Assembly (NCBI GenBank): GCA_902798745.1
Contig: CADBXM010000011.1
Coordinates: 1 to 64,000, forward strand
Length of the DNA: 64,000 bases
Source of the DNA: an uncultured Eubacteriales bacterium
GTDB taxonomy: Bacteria; Bacillota; Clostridia; Peptostreptococcales; Anaerovoracaceae
Direction: 5' to 3'
The notes under the pieces were generated by a model, which was not told where the DNA came from, did not search any database, and saw only the letters and a list, made by a program, of their open reading frames with translations. Shown in pieces: positions 31,229 through 39,834 of this stretch. The first letter of the stretch is position 1; the number at the start of each line of letters is the position of its first letter. Position numbers and translations under genes: made by a program.

Positions 31229-31259
31229 AAAACAAGTCAAATACGCTATAAAACAAGTC
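31229..31259 (+). promoter_or_regulatory. Putative LytTR operator (21-bp-spaced direct repeat)
   Basis: AAAACAAGTC occurs at 31229-31238 and again at 31250-31259, exactly 21 bp apart, two helical turns as LytTR dimers require. It ends 15 bp before a -35. A third, weaker AAAACAAGCG is at 31327. Confidence 0.6.
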
Positions 31260-31274
31260 GTTTTCGCAGGCTTA

Positions 31275-31303
31275 TTGCATGTTGCCGGAATTTTTCGTAT
31301 CAT
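31275..31303 (+). promoter_or_regulatory. Promoter TTGCAT-N17-TATCAT
   Basis: A -35 at 31275-31280 and a -10 at 31298-31303 with 17-bp spacing, reading toward the secreted-protein gene at 31383. Confidence 0.6.
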
Positions 31304-31382
31304 CGGGGCGTAGACAGAAAACCCCAAAAACAAGCGATATCAAGGCAAATAGCATCCGCGCCGCAATGACACGGAGGAAATA

Positions 31383-32057
31383 ATGAAGAATAACGCAGCA
31401 AGAGCAAACAGAAGAAAAAGCAGAAGGAAAAACAGCATCCTGACGATCCTCGTGACCATCACGTTAATGCTGACCATGACGCTCGCCGGCACGTTCTCGG
31501 CCTTTGCAGAAGATGGAGGCGGAGGCGCGAGCGATCCGCTTAGTCAGTTCGGAGATGCCGGAGGCAATATGTATCCGTTTCTTCCGGGGCATAGCGGAAG
31601 CACTAACTCTCCGGATGATCAGGACATAATCCAGGGCGACGATGATCTTGACGGTCAGACTGCCGGCCCGGAATCAAATAACGGGCAGGACTTGAACGCG
31701 GTTGAGAATCCGAAGGCTGCGACTTCGAAGGCTGAGGTCCGGAAGACTCCTGCGGCAAAGCTTGCAGCTGTAAAGATCTCCAAGCCGAAGGCCGTTAAGA
31801 AGGGCTTCACTGTCAGGTGGAAAAAGATCAAAAAGAGTAATCGCAAGTATGTCAAAAGGATCGAGATCCAGTACAGCAAGGACAAAAACTTCAAGTCGGG
31901 TGTAAAGACGGTATATGCAGGGGCCAAGAATGCATCCAAAAAGATCAAAGGCGTGAAAAAGGGCAAGTACTATGTACGCGTAAGGGCCTGCGCAAAGCCC
32001 GGCGTCAAAGTGAAAACATCCGAGTGGTCCATCGCCAGACCTATAAGGGTCAAGTAA
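31383..32057 (+). CDS. Secreted Lys-rich protein with a C-terminal FN3-like domain
   Basis: A 224-residue protein with an Arg/Lys-rich n-region, a membrane segment (ILTILVTITLMLTMTLAGTF) and a likely cleavage at SAFA. An acidic Gly/Asn/Asp linker (about 40-105) is followed by a basic C-terminal FN3-like unit (KISKPKAVKKGFTVRWKKI...RIEIQYSKDKNFKSG...SIARPIRVK), common at the ends of surface proteins in these anaerobes. CACGGAGG precedes the ATG. Likely under control of the divergent LytTR regulator. Confidence 0.75.
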   Translation: MKNNAARANRRKSRRKNSILTILVTITLMLTMTLAGTFSAFAEDGGGGASDPLSQFGDAGGNMYPFLPGHSGSTNSPDDQDIIQGDDDLDGQTAGPESNNGQDLNAVENPKAATSKAEVRKTPAAKLAAVKISKPKAVKKGFTVRWKKIKKSNRKYVKRIEIQYSKDKNFKSGVKTVYAGAKNASKKIKGVKKGKYYVRVRACAKPGVKVKTSEWSIARPIRVK

Positions 32058-32094
32058 GAGGGGCCAGAAAAATCATCAATAAATGTCAGGACAG

Positions 32095-32137
32095 ACTTCC
32101 GTATCAAAGCTTGGTTTTGGCCATTTGGTACGGAAGT
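32095..32137 (+). other. Hairpin ACTTCCGTA/TACGGAAGT
   Basis: A 9-bp perfect stem with a 25-base loop, just upstream of module 5. No T-tract follows it. Confidence 0.5.
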
Positions 32138-32143
32138 TTAGGA

Positions 32144-32184
32144 GGCCGCAAGGCCCTTTTTTTGTACATGTGCGTTTGTATACT
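32144..32184 (+). promoter_or_regulatory. Terminator-promoter module 5 (before tex)
   Basis: GGCC-GCAA-GGCC (32144-32155), T-tract (32157-32163), GTAC (32164-32167), TATACT (32179-32184). The first six Ts and the -10 are 16 bp apart. Confidence 0.6.
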
Positions 32185-32264
32185 ATAAGACAGAGACGCT
32201 GTCGACAACAGTTTCAAGGGAAGGCTTGAAGTTGTTGATGCAGATGAGTCGAAGGAGGAGCGTC

Positions 32265-32294
32265 ATGACAATATGGGATTTGCAAGAAATATAG
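32265..32294 (+). CDS. Possible nine-residue leader peptide upstream of tex
   Basis: A strong SD (GAAGGAGGAG) is followed by ATG and the frame MTIWDLQEI, then TAG. It could be a leader peptide or the remains of a lost gene start. A second promoter-like TATCAT (32316-32321) lies between it and tex. Confidence 0.3.
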   Translation: MTIWDLQEI

Positions 32295-32355
32295 GGAATG
32301 ATCCAACAGATGTAGTATCATTAATTCAGACTACAGAACAAGGACGGACTATTTA

Positions 32356-34518
32356 ATGGACATACTGAAAACGATCGCGGAAGAATCGGGAATCAAACTG
32401 TGGCAGGCCGAGGCAGTGACCGAGCTGATAGACAGCGGCTGCACCATACCGTTCATAGCGCGCTACCGCAAAGAAGCGACAGGAGCCATGGACGACGAAG
32501 CGCTGAGGAACTTCGACGAGCGCCTCAAATATCTGCGCAACCTCGAGGAGCGCAAGCAGACCATACTGGCCACCATAGAAGAACAGGGCAAGCTGACAGA
32601 CGAGCTGAAAGCGAAGATAGAGGAAGCGGGTACGGCAGTCGCGCTTGAAGACCTCTACAGGCCATACAAGCCAAAGAGGAAGACCCGTGCCGACATCGCC
32701 AGAGAGAAAGGTCTGCAGGGCCTCGCCGACTACATACTGTCGAAGGGCGCAGGCGACCCGCTGAAAGAAGCCGAGAAGTACATCTCGGAGGAGAATGAAG
32801 TCCCTGATGCGGCCACGGCGATACAGCTGGCGCAGGACATTATAGCCGGCGATCTGTCAGACAACGCCGACTACAGAGAGTGGATCAGAAACAAGACCTT
32901 CAGCAGAGGCTTCATCGAGTGTGGCCTCGGCGCCGAGGGCAAGAAGATAACGGAGGCAGGCGAGCGCTCCGTATATGAAAACTATTACGAATACCGCGAG
33001 GCAGTCTCGAAGATACCGGGCCACAGAGTCCTGGCCATCAACCGCGGCGAGAAGGAGAAAGTGCTCTCGGTGTCGGTCGAAGCTCCGGCGGACGACATAC
33101 TTGACTATCTGGAGCGCAAGACACTTCGCAAGGTATCCGACGCATGCAGACCTTATGCCCAGGCGGCGGTAGAGGACGGATACAAAAGGCTGATCGCCCC
33201 GTCGATAGAGACCGAAATCAGGAGCAGCCTCACAGCAAACGCCGAGGAAGGCGCGATAAAAGTCTTCGGCTCCAATCTGGAGCAGCTGCTGATGCAGCCA
33301 CCGGTCAAGGGCAAGACGGTGCTGGGCTGGGACCCGGCCTTCAGGACAGGCTGCAAGCTGGCGGTATGCGATCCGACCGGCAAGATACTGAGGACAGCCG
33401 TGATATACCCGACAGCCCCTCAGAACAAAGTCGCCGAGGCGGCTAAGACGCTCGAAGAGCTCTGCGACAGATACGGCGTGGATATCATATCGGTAGGCAA
33501 CGGCACGGCTTCTAGGGAGTCCGAAAGGGTGATAGCGGACTTTATCCGCGGATATGAGAAGAGCAGGCGCGGCAGAAAGCTGCATTACGCGATAGTCAAT
33601 GAAGCCGGGGCCTCGGTGTACTCAGCCAGTAAGCTCGCGACAGAGGAGTACCCCGATCTCAATGTGGGCGAGAGGAGTTCGGCCTCGATAGCGAGGCGTC
33701 TTCAGGACCCGCTGTCCGAACTGGTCAAGATCGACCCTAAGGCGATAGGCGTGGGGCAGTATCAGCACGACATGAACCAGAAGCGCCTGGGAGAAGCTCT
33801 GGCTGCGGTGGTCGAGAAGTGCGTCAACATGGTGGGCGTGGACGTGAACACAGCGTCGCCGTCGCTGCTCGCGTACGTATCGGGCATCAGCAAACAGATA
33901 GCCGCGAACATAGTTGCGTACAGAGACGAGAACGGCCGTTTCGACTCGCGAAGAGAGCTGCTCAAGGTGCCGAAACTGGGGCCAAAGGCGTATGAACAGT
34001 GTGCGGGGTTCCTGAGAATCACAGACGGCAAGGAGCCGCTCGACGCGACAGCGGTGCACCCTGAGAGCTATGACGCCGCGAGGTCTATCCTGAAGGAATG
34101 CGGATATGATGTCACAGACATACTCGGAGGCAAAGTAAAAGGGCTGGCGGCCAGAAGCGACATCGCGAAGAAGCTGGGCATAGGAAGCTATACTTTCGCC
34201 GACATAGCAGCCGAGCTCGAGAAGCCGGGCAGAGACCCGAGAGACGAGGTGGAGGCGCCGGTGCTGAGAAGCGATGTGCTCGAGATGTCAGACCTCGTGC
34301 CGGGAATGGAGCTGAAAGGGACCGTGAGGAACATCGTCGATTTCGGCGCGTTCGTGGACATAGGCGTGCATCAGGATGGCCTGGTGCATATCTCGCAGAT
34401 GTCTGACAAGTTCGTGAAGCACCCGCTCGATGTGGTGAAAGTGGGCGACATAGTGAACGTGAAAGTGCTGTCGGTCGACGAGAAGCGCGGCAAGATATCG
34501 CTGACGATGAGAGTGTGA
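32356..34518 (+). CDS. tex: Transcription accessory protein Tex (S1 RNA-binding)
   Basis: A 720-residue protein of usual length. The N-terminal helical HTH region (GIKLWQAEAVTELIDSGCTIPFIARYRKE) and the YRPYKPKRKTRADIAREKGL signature are near-universal for Tex. A YqgF-like RNase H fold (VLGWDPAFRTGCKLAV) lies about 325-440 and helix-hairpin-helix motifs about 500-560. The C-terminal S1 domain (about 645-715, GTVRNIVDFGAFVDIGVHQDGLVHISQMS) binds RNA. It acts at the transcription elongation complex. AAGGACGG precedes the ATG. It marks the left edge of the AT-richer island. Confidence 0.95.
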   Translation: MDILKTIAEESGIKLWQAEAVTELIDSGCTIPFIARYRKEATGAMDDEALRNFDERLKYLRNLEERKQTILATIEEQGKLTDELKAKIEEAGTAVALEDLYRPYKPKRKTRADIAREKGLQGLADYILSKGAGDPLKEAEKYISEENEVPDAATAIQLAQDIIAGDLSDNADYREWIRNKTFSRGFIECGLGAEGKKITEAGERSVYENYYEYREAVSKIPGHRVLAINRGEKEKVLSVSVEAPADDILDYLERKTLRKVSDACRPYAQAAVEDGYKRLIAPSIETEIRSSLTANAEEGAIKVFGSNLEQLLMQPPVKGKTVLGWDPAFRTGCKLAVCDPTGKILRTAVIYPTAPQNKVAEAAKTLEELCDRYGVDIISVGNGTASRESERVIADFIRGYEKSRRGRKLHYAIVNEAGASVYSASKLATEEYPDLNVGERSSASIARRLQDPLSELVKIDPKAIGVGQYQHDMNQKRLGEALAAVVEKCVNMVGVDVNTASPSLLAYVSGISKQIAANIVAYRDENGRFDSRRELLKVPKLGPKAYEQCAGFLRITDGKEPLDATAVHPESYDAARSILKECGYDVTDILGGKVKGLAARSDIAKKLGIGSYTFADIAAELEKPGRDPRDEVEAPVLRSDVLEMSDLVPGMELKGTVRNIVDFGAFVDIGVHQDGLVHISQMSDKFVKHPLDVVKVGDIVNVKVLSVDEKRGKISLTMRV

Positions 34519-34597
34519 AAGGCGAGAACGATGTCCAGTACCGATAACTACAATCTGATGGTTACAAATTGAAAGTCAAAGGAGGATACAAATAGCG

Positions 34598-35419
34598 TTG
34601 GAAGCCATAGCTGTAAGCGTATTAACAAGTTTGATTGTAAGCCTAGTAACTTTTATCTTTGGGTTTAAATATGGAAAGAATCAGGCAGATAGAGAAAAGC
34701 TGCAGGAGTTATATAGGAAACTTTATGTGAGCTTCCTTGACCTGAAGGAATGTCTGGATCTCAACAAGCCGAGAAGGTGGGAGGACTATGAGACGAGAAC
34801 TATCGGAAACATTACTCAATTTATGCCCACGGCCAGAAAAATGACGGTTGATGGTACCTCTGCTTATATAAAAGAAAAAATCATTGAAAAAGCTATCGAT
34901 TTAGAAAAAAGAATGCTAAGGTATGGAGCGGATTTCTATCAATTTGAAGAAACCATTTTCTCTATATTCAAACAACATAGTGAATTATTAGTTGAAGGCT
35001 GGCAGTATCAACAAAACGAGCACTCGAATAAAGGTACAGAGAATATCGATTCTGTTAATCGGGATTCAATTAATAAATGTGCAGTTATTCCATTCAGGTA
35101 TTTGCTTGATGATGAGCAAATACCAACTATAGTTGAATTGTTAAAAAAGCCAGATGCAGGATTGCGATTTGAATTAATTAAGGGGAGCAGAATTGTTAAA
35201 ACCATTTCGATTTATCCTGGTGGAGTAAATACAACGCCGGAAGAATACATTAATGCAATCGTAAAAAGCATGCACACTGGTAGGGAATCTATAAACGAGG
35301 AGAAAGGTAAGCTGTTATCAGAATCAGCCACTTTTATATCAGTACTAAAAAAACGCACACAAGATCCGTACACATTTCAAGAAACAATAGTTGGTGCAAT
35401 ATTGGATATATTTAAATAG
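34598..35419 (+). CDS. Membrane-anchored coiled-coil protein of unknown function
   Basis: A 273-residue protein. A single N-terminal membrane helix (AIAVSVLTSLIVSLVTFIFGFKYG) is followed by a charged helical cytoplasmic part. The start appears to be TTG at 34598, with AAAGGAGGA upstream; no ATG fits. Base composition turns AT-rich from here on, as in the following genes. The N-anchor plus soluble body is a layout seen in phage-defence accessory proteins. No family recognised. Confidence 0.6.
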   Translation: MEAIAVSVLTSLIVSLVTFIFGFKYGKNQADREKLQELYRKLYVSFLDLKECLDLNKPRRWEDYETRTIGNITQFMPTARKMTVDGTSAYIKEKIIEKAIDLEKRMLRYGADFYQFEETIFSIFKQHSELLVEGWQYQQNEHSNKGTENIDSVNRDSINKCAVIPFRYLLDDEQIPTIVELLKKPDAGLRFELIKGSRIVKTISIYPGGVNTTPEEYINAIVKSMHTGRESINEEKGKLLSESATFISVLKKRTQDPYTFQETIVGAILDIFK

Positions 35420-35472
35420 CAACAAAGAGAATAATAATCATAAGATGTATAACACGAAAGCGGAGATAACGA

Positions 35473-36918
35473 ATGAGCTCACATGTAAAGAAGCATAATC
35501 ATCAAATAGATCAGGAAACAAGAAGTATTATATCAAAACGTTATCAAAGGATAACAAAGGCTATCAACTTGGAGTTTTGGGATTCAAACTCCGAAACTGC
35601 ACATAGCAGATATGTGGGATCATATGGTAGAGGCACGGCAATCGATATGATAGAGGAGATAAGGTCTTCTGCTGATGAAAAAACAGTAGCAGTTCTTAAT
35701 GAAGTGGAGAATGAACTGACTCGGAAAAAATACGGACTCATCTGGGAAGAACATTCCGAAGAAGTAGAAGATGAAATGGTGAATAAAATCCCTGTATTTA
35801 CAGAAGACAAATCGAGAGAAATAGCAATGATAGATGACGGATTCAATTTCCTGCTGGAAGGAGATAATCTTCACAGCTTGATTTTGCTTAGAAAGACTCA
35901 CAAGCATAAGATTGACGTTATTTATATTGATCCACCATATAATACGGGGGCGAAAAACTGGAAGTATAATAATAATTACGTAGACTCGAACGATTTTTTT
36001 CGTCATAGCAAATGGATTGCCATGATGGAACGCAGGTTGACTATTGCTCGTGAATTATTAAAAGATACCGGTGTACTAATATGTGCTATAGATGAAAATG
36101 AAATAGCAGCATTAAAACTCTTGCTGGAAGATGTTTTCGGCTTCAGCTATGCCGTAGATGTCATTACGATTATTCAAAATCCGAGAGGGATACAGGGTGA
36201 TAATTTCTCATATACGAATGAATATGCATTATTTGTTTATAGAAAAGGATATAAAGTAATCGGAGAAAAAGAGGTTGAGGAAGAAGAAATAGACTGGAGC
36301 CCATTGCGTAACTGGGGTTCAGAATCTGAACGTTTAGATGCAAAGAACTGTTTTTATGGTATACGGACGAATGGAGAGATAATAACAGGATTTGATGATG
36401 TTTTGGATAACGACATACATCCTAGTAAGAATGAAGTGAACGCTGAAGGTGAAATAGTTGTATATCCGATTGATAATGAAGGCGTAGAAAGGAAATGGCG
36501 CTATGCACGGCAGTCAGTTGATGCTATTCTTCCGATTTTGCGGGTGAAGGAATCAAAAGGTGTATTTGATATAGAGATAGGTAAACCATTTGCACCTTAT
36601 AAGACGGTGTGGACAGATAAGAAATATGATGCCAATGAATATGGAACACAGCTTATAAATAGCATGGTTCCAGGTAATGATTTCGATTTTCCTAAATCCA
36701 TATGGAATGTATATGAATGCTTGTATGCCACAACAAAGGATAATCCTAATGCTGTAATACTGGACTTTTTTGCTGGCTCAGGGACTACAGGGCATGCTAC
36801 AGAGTTACTTAACAATATGGTGGGCGGTAACAGGAAATATATACTTGCTACAAATAATGCATTGGGAGAAAAAAAGGAGAAAGAGTTTAAAAAGAAATAC
36901 GGTAGCGCAGCAGACTAA
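35473..36918 (+). CDS. Type III-like DNA adenine methyltransferase (Mod), C-terminally short
   Basis: A 481-residue beta-class N6-adenine methyltransferase. The catalytic DPPY is at 153-156 (IYIDPPYNTG) and the SAM-binding FAGSG at 433-437 (ILDFFAGSGTTGHA), in the DPPY-first order of type III Mod proteins. After the ATNN strand at 459-462 only 19 residues remain (ending KKKYGSAAD), so the usual C-terminal part is missing. The stop TAA is followed in the same frame by 42 open codons leading into the helicase gene. GCGGAG precedes the ATG. No type III Res subunit is present. Confidence 0.85.
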   Translation: MSSHVKKHNHQIDQETRSIISKRYQRITKAINLEFWDSNSETAHSRYVGSYGRGTAIDMIEEIRSSADEKTVAVLNEVENELTRKKYGLIWEEHSEEVEDEMVNKIPVFTEDKSREIAMIDDGFNFLLEGDNLHSLILLRKTHKHKIDVIYIDPPYNTGAKNWKYNNNYVDSNDFFRHSKWIAMMERRLTIARELLKDTGVLICAIDENEIAALKLLLEDVFGFSYAVDVITIIQNPRGIQGDNFSYTNEYALFVYRKGYKVIGEKEVEEEEIDWSPLRNWGSESERLDAKNCFYGIRTNGEIITGFDDVLDNDIHPSKNEVNAEGEIVVYPIDNEGVERKWRYARQSVDAILPILRVKESKGVFDIEIGKPFAPYKTVWTDKKYDANEYGTQLINSMVPGNDFDFPKSIWNVYECLYATTKDNPNAVILDFFAGSGTTGHATELLNNMVGGNRKYILATNNALGEKKEKEFKKKYGSAAD

Positions 36919-37044
36919 TCGAAGGAATATTCTGTTTTTATAAACGAATATAAGCAGAAGTACGAAACAATACATAAACAGCGCGAAATCGCTTCAAAGC
37001 AAGCGGTTCTTAGCTTCGAAGCCAGCAATCTTAAACCTAATTCT
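36919..37044 (+). pseudogene. In-frame open stretch linking Mod stop and helicase start
   Basis: Forty-two sense codons follow the Mod TAA in the same frame and run straight into the helicase ATG. The encoded sequence (for example INEYKQKYETIHKQREIASK, then NLKPNSMQ) looks like the part of DUF3427-type helicases just before their first motif. It contains no ATG, GTG or TTG. It is therefore probably the remnant of a longer helicase N-terminus. Confidence 0.6.
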
Positions 37045-39342
37045 ATGCAGGTTTCGTTTATATCGAGCCTCAAAAGGAATATTCAGGACGGTAGGGATCG
37101 TGCACTTCTCATTTCTGCAACCGGAACAGGAAAGACTTATGCATCTGCATTTGGCGTAAGGGATGCTATAGCACCGAAGGGAAAAGTGCTGTTTATTGTT
37201 CACAGAAAGCAGATATTGAAACAAGCCAAAGACTCATACAAGCATGTGTTTGGTCTAAATAGGAAAATGGCGCTGCTTACCGGAGAAGATAAAAACTTTG
37301 AAGCTATAACAGAAGCTGACTTTGTCTTTGCCATGATAACAATGATTTCTAAAGATGAAATTATTCGTAAATTTGACAAACACTACTTTAGCACAATAGT
37401 TATAGATGAAGTGCACCATGCTTCGGCATCAAGTTATCAGAAAGTAATGGAATATTTTGAACCTGACTTCTGGCTTGGTATGACAGCTACACCTGATAGA
37501 ACTGACGGCGGCAACATATACGAATTATTTGATCATAATATCGCATATGAAATCCGGTTACAGCAGGCTCTAGAAAATGATCTACTGTGTCCGTTTCATT
37601 ATTTCGGAATCAAAGATATTGCATTTGGGCAAAATGATAACGCGGACGAATTGATCAAGAGGTTGGAGAAAGGGGATCTCGCGATATTCAATTTGTTAAC
37701 TCGTGAAGAACGTGTCGATTATGTAATGGAACAAGCTGCGTATTATGGATGTTCCGGTGGAAGAGTTAAAGGATTGATATTTTGCTCTTCTGTCGCAGAA
37801 GCGAAGGCGTTATCTACAAAGTTTAATGCTAAAGGACTTAGGACATTGGCTCTATCAGGGGATAATTCGGATGCGGAAAGATCAGATGCGATTGAGAGAC
37901 TTGTCAGTGATGATCGCATAGATTATCTTGATTACATCCTAACTGTAAATATTTTCAACGAGGGCGTCGATTTACCTGAGATCAATCAGGTAATAATGTT
38001 AAGGCCGACACAGAGTTCCATTGTTTTCATTCAGCAGCTTGGGAGAGGGTTAAGAAAGAGAGAAGGCAAGGAGTATGTTGTCATTCTAGATTTCATTGGA
38101 AACTATTCTAACAACTTCCTTATCCCGATAGCTCTTTCTGGTGACCGAACGTATAACAAAGACAATATGCGAAAGTATTTGATGGAGGGTTCTAGCGTTA
38201 TACCTGGGTGTTCTTCAATACATTTTGATGAGATATCGAAGCAGTCTATATTCAAAGCTATTGATAAAGCAACTACTCCACTCACGTTTCTTAAAGAAAA
38301 GTATAACAGTCTCCGTGATAGGCTTGGCAGAATGCCGACTGCTACTGAGTTTTATCTGTATGGGGACATAGATCCAATTCTGTTTACAGAATATAGCAAT
38401 GAGTCTTATTACAGCTTTGCCCATAAATATGATGATAAATGCGGACTTGAAGTGTTCACAGATAAACAGTATAAGACTTTGGACTTTATTTCTACACAGG
38501 TAATTAACGGTAAACGACCACACGAACTTATTATTTTGCAAGAGTTGATAGATAATGGCAAGGTGGATAGCGAAAGGGTAAGCCAGAGACTTGCACAATT
38601 TGATATGAAGCTTCGAGAAGCTGATTATGAATCAGCGTTGCGGGTTCTGGACAAGTCATTTCTTAATACACAGTCTGACAAAGCTAAATATGAGCAGGTA
38701 GCCTTGTTTGAGATGACAGGCAGATCCAAAGAAAAGCAAATCCGAAGATGTTCTGCCTATCTCAATGTAATTAAAGTTTCTGGCAAACGAGATAAACAAT
38801 TCATAGATGCATTTAAGGACCTGATTGATTATGGTCTAATGCGAAACAGAGAGTGGTTCAGTGACGTCGATGAGGACGGACTTGTTTTGTATCAGAAATA
38901 TTCGAGAAGAGATATTTGCCGAATCTTGGATTGGGAAAGAGATGATAGTTCTACGGTCTATGGATATAGAATTAAATATGATACATGTCCGATCTTTGTA
39001 ACTTATGAGAAAAAAGATGATATTTCAGAGACGACAAAGTATGAGGATCGATTTATAGATCCACAGGTGTTTAGTTGGATGACAAGAAGCAGAGTTTCTG
39101 AAGATAGTACCGAGAGTCAACAGATCATCAATAATTATAATAACGGACTAAGAATGTATCTTTTTGTAAAAAAGAGTGACGGAGAAGGCACAGATTTTTA
39201 CTATATGGGTAGAGTCAAGCCAATTAATCATGAAGAAACTACAATATCAGATAAAAACGGCAAAGAATTGCCAATAATGAACTTCAAACTTAAATTGGAG
39301 CATTCTGTTAGAAGTGATGTATATGATTATTTAACACATTGA
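37045..39342 (+). CDS. Superfamily 2 DNA helicase with DUF3427-type C-terminus, N-terminally short
   Basis: 765 residues from the first available ATG. Motifs: Walker A ATGTGKT (25-31), DEVHH (121-125), MTATPDRTD (146-154), QQLGRGLR (330-337). The C-terminal part (WMTRSR, then MYLFVKKSDGEGTDFYYMGR) matches DUF3427 proteins. Full-length relatives carry a PLD-type nuclease domain before the helicase; here that part is absent and the ATG lies within the conserved Q-motif region without an SD. It may be made by reinitiation or readthrough from the methyltransferase gene, or be a truncated relic. Confidence 0.8.
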   Translation: MQVSFISSLKRNIQDGRDRALLISATGTGKTYASAFGVRDAIAPKGKVLFIVHRKQILKQAKDSYKHVFGLNRKMALLTGEDKNFEAITEADFVFAMITMISKDEIIRKFDKHYFSTIVIDEVHHASASSYQKVMEYFEPDFWLGMTATPDRTDGGNIYELFDHNIAYEIRLQQALENDLLCPFHYFGIKDIAFGQNDNADELIKRLEKGDLAIFNLLTREERVDYVMEQAAYYGCSGGRVKGLIFCSSVAEAKALSTKFNAKGLRTLALSGDNSDAERSDAIERLVSDDRIDYLDYILTVNIFNEGVDLPEINQVIMLRPTQSSIVFIQQLGRGLRKREGKEYVVILDFIGNYSNNFLIPIALSGDRTYNKDNMRKYLMEGSSVIPGCSSIHFDEISKQSIFKAIDKATTPLTFLKEKYNSLRDRLGRMPTATEFYLYGDIDPILFTEYSNESYYSFAHKYDDKCGLEVFTDKQYKTLDFISTQVINGKRPHELIILQELIDNGKVDSERVSQRLAQFDMKLREADYESALRVLDKSFLNTQSDKAKYEQVALFEMTGRSKEKQIRRCSAYLNVIKVSGKRDKQFIDAFKDLIDYGLMRNREWFSDVDEDGLVLYQKYSRRDICRILDWERDDSSTVYGYRIKYDTCPIFVTYEKKDDISETTKYEDRFIDPQVFSWMTRSRVSEDSTESQQIINNYNNGLRMYLFVKKSDGEGTDFYYMGRVKPINHEETTISDKNGKELPIMNFKLKLEHSVRSDVYDYLTH

Positions 39343-39373
39343 CAATAGTCAGCCATATCAGGAAATAGTTTTT

Positions 39374-39790
39374 ATGAAAAACTCAAAAAACACAAAGCGG
39401 ATACAAGTAGTTGCAGCAATTATAGTATCAGAAGAAGAGAATGGTTCTCCAAAATACTTTGCTACACAAAGAGGATACGGACAGTATAAAGACTGGTGGG
39501 AATTTCCAGGCGGGAAAATAGAGATTGGAGAAACGGCTGAAGAAGCTTTAGTTCGGGAAATCAAGGAAGAACTGGATGCAGAAATCAAAGTTGAAGGTTT
39601 TCTCACAAGAGTTGAGTATGATTATCCAACGTTCCATCTTTCAATGGACTGTTTTACATGCAAATTAATTAGCGAGCACCTTGCTCTCTTAGAGCACGAA
39701 GCTGCAAAGTGGTTAAGTATTGAGGATATTGATACAGTTAACTGGCTTCCTGCAGATGTAGAGATCGTCGCTTTATTAAAAAGCATGTAA
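39374..39790 (+). CDS. Nudix hydrolase (MutT-like)
   Basis: A 138-residue protein. The Nudix box starts at about 57 (GGKIEIGETAEEALVREIKEE), preceded by KDWWEFPGG. RIQVVAAIIVSEEENG and the size match 8-oxo-dGTP/(deoxy)nucleotide pyrophosphohydrolases. A gene of this type often accompanies DUF3427-type helicases, which fits its place 31 bp downstream. Only a weak AGGA precedes the ATG. Confidence 0.9.
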   Translation: MKNSKNTKRIQVVAAIIVSEEENGSPKYFATQRGYGQYKDWWEFPGGKIEIGETAEEALVREIKEELDAEIKVEGFLTRVEYDYPTFHLSMDCFTCKLISEHLALLEHEAAKWLSIEDIDTVNWLPADVEIVALLKSM

Positions 39791-39834
39791 TTGAAAGGAT
39801 GGCGGTCAAATTGCTGAATTTGTAGGATAAGCAA

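Noticed and set aside
35473..39342. Complete type III restriction-modification system (Mod plus Res)
   Set aside because: The helicase is of the DUF3427 type, not Res, and lacks the Res endonuclease motif; the Mod protein is short.
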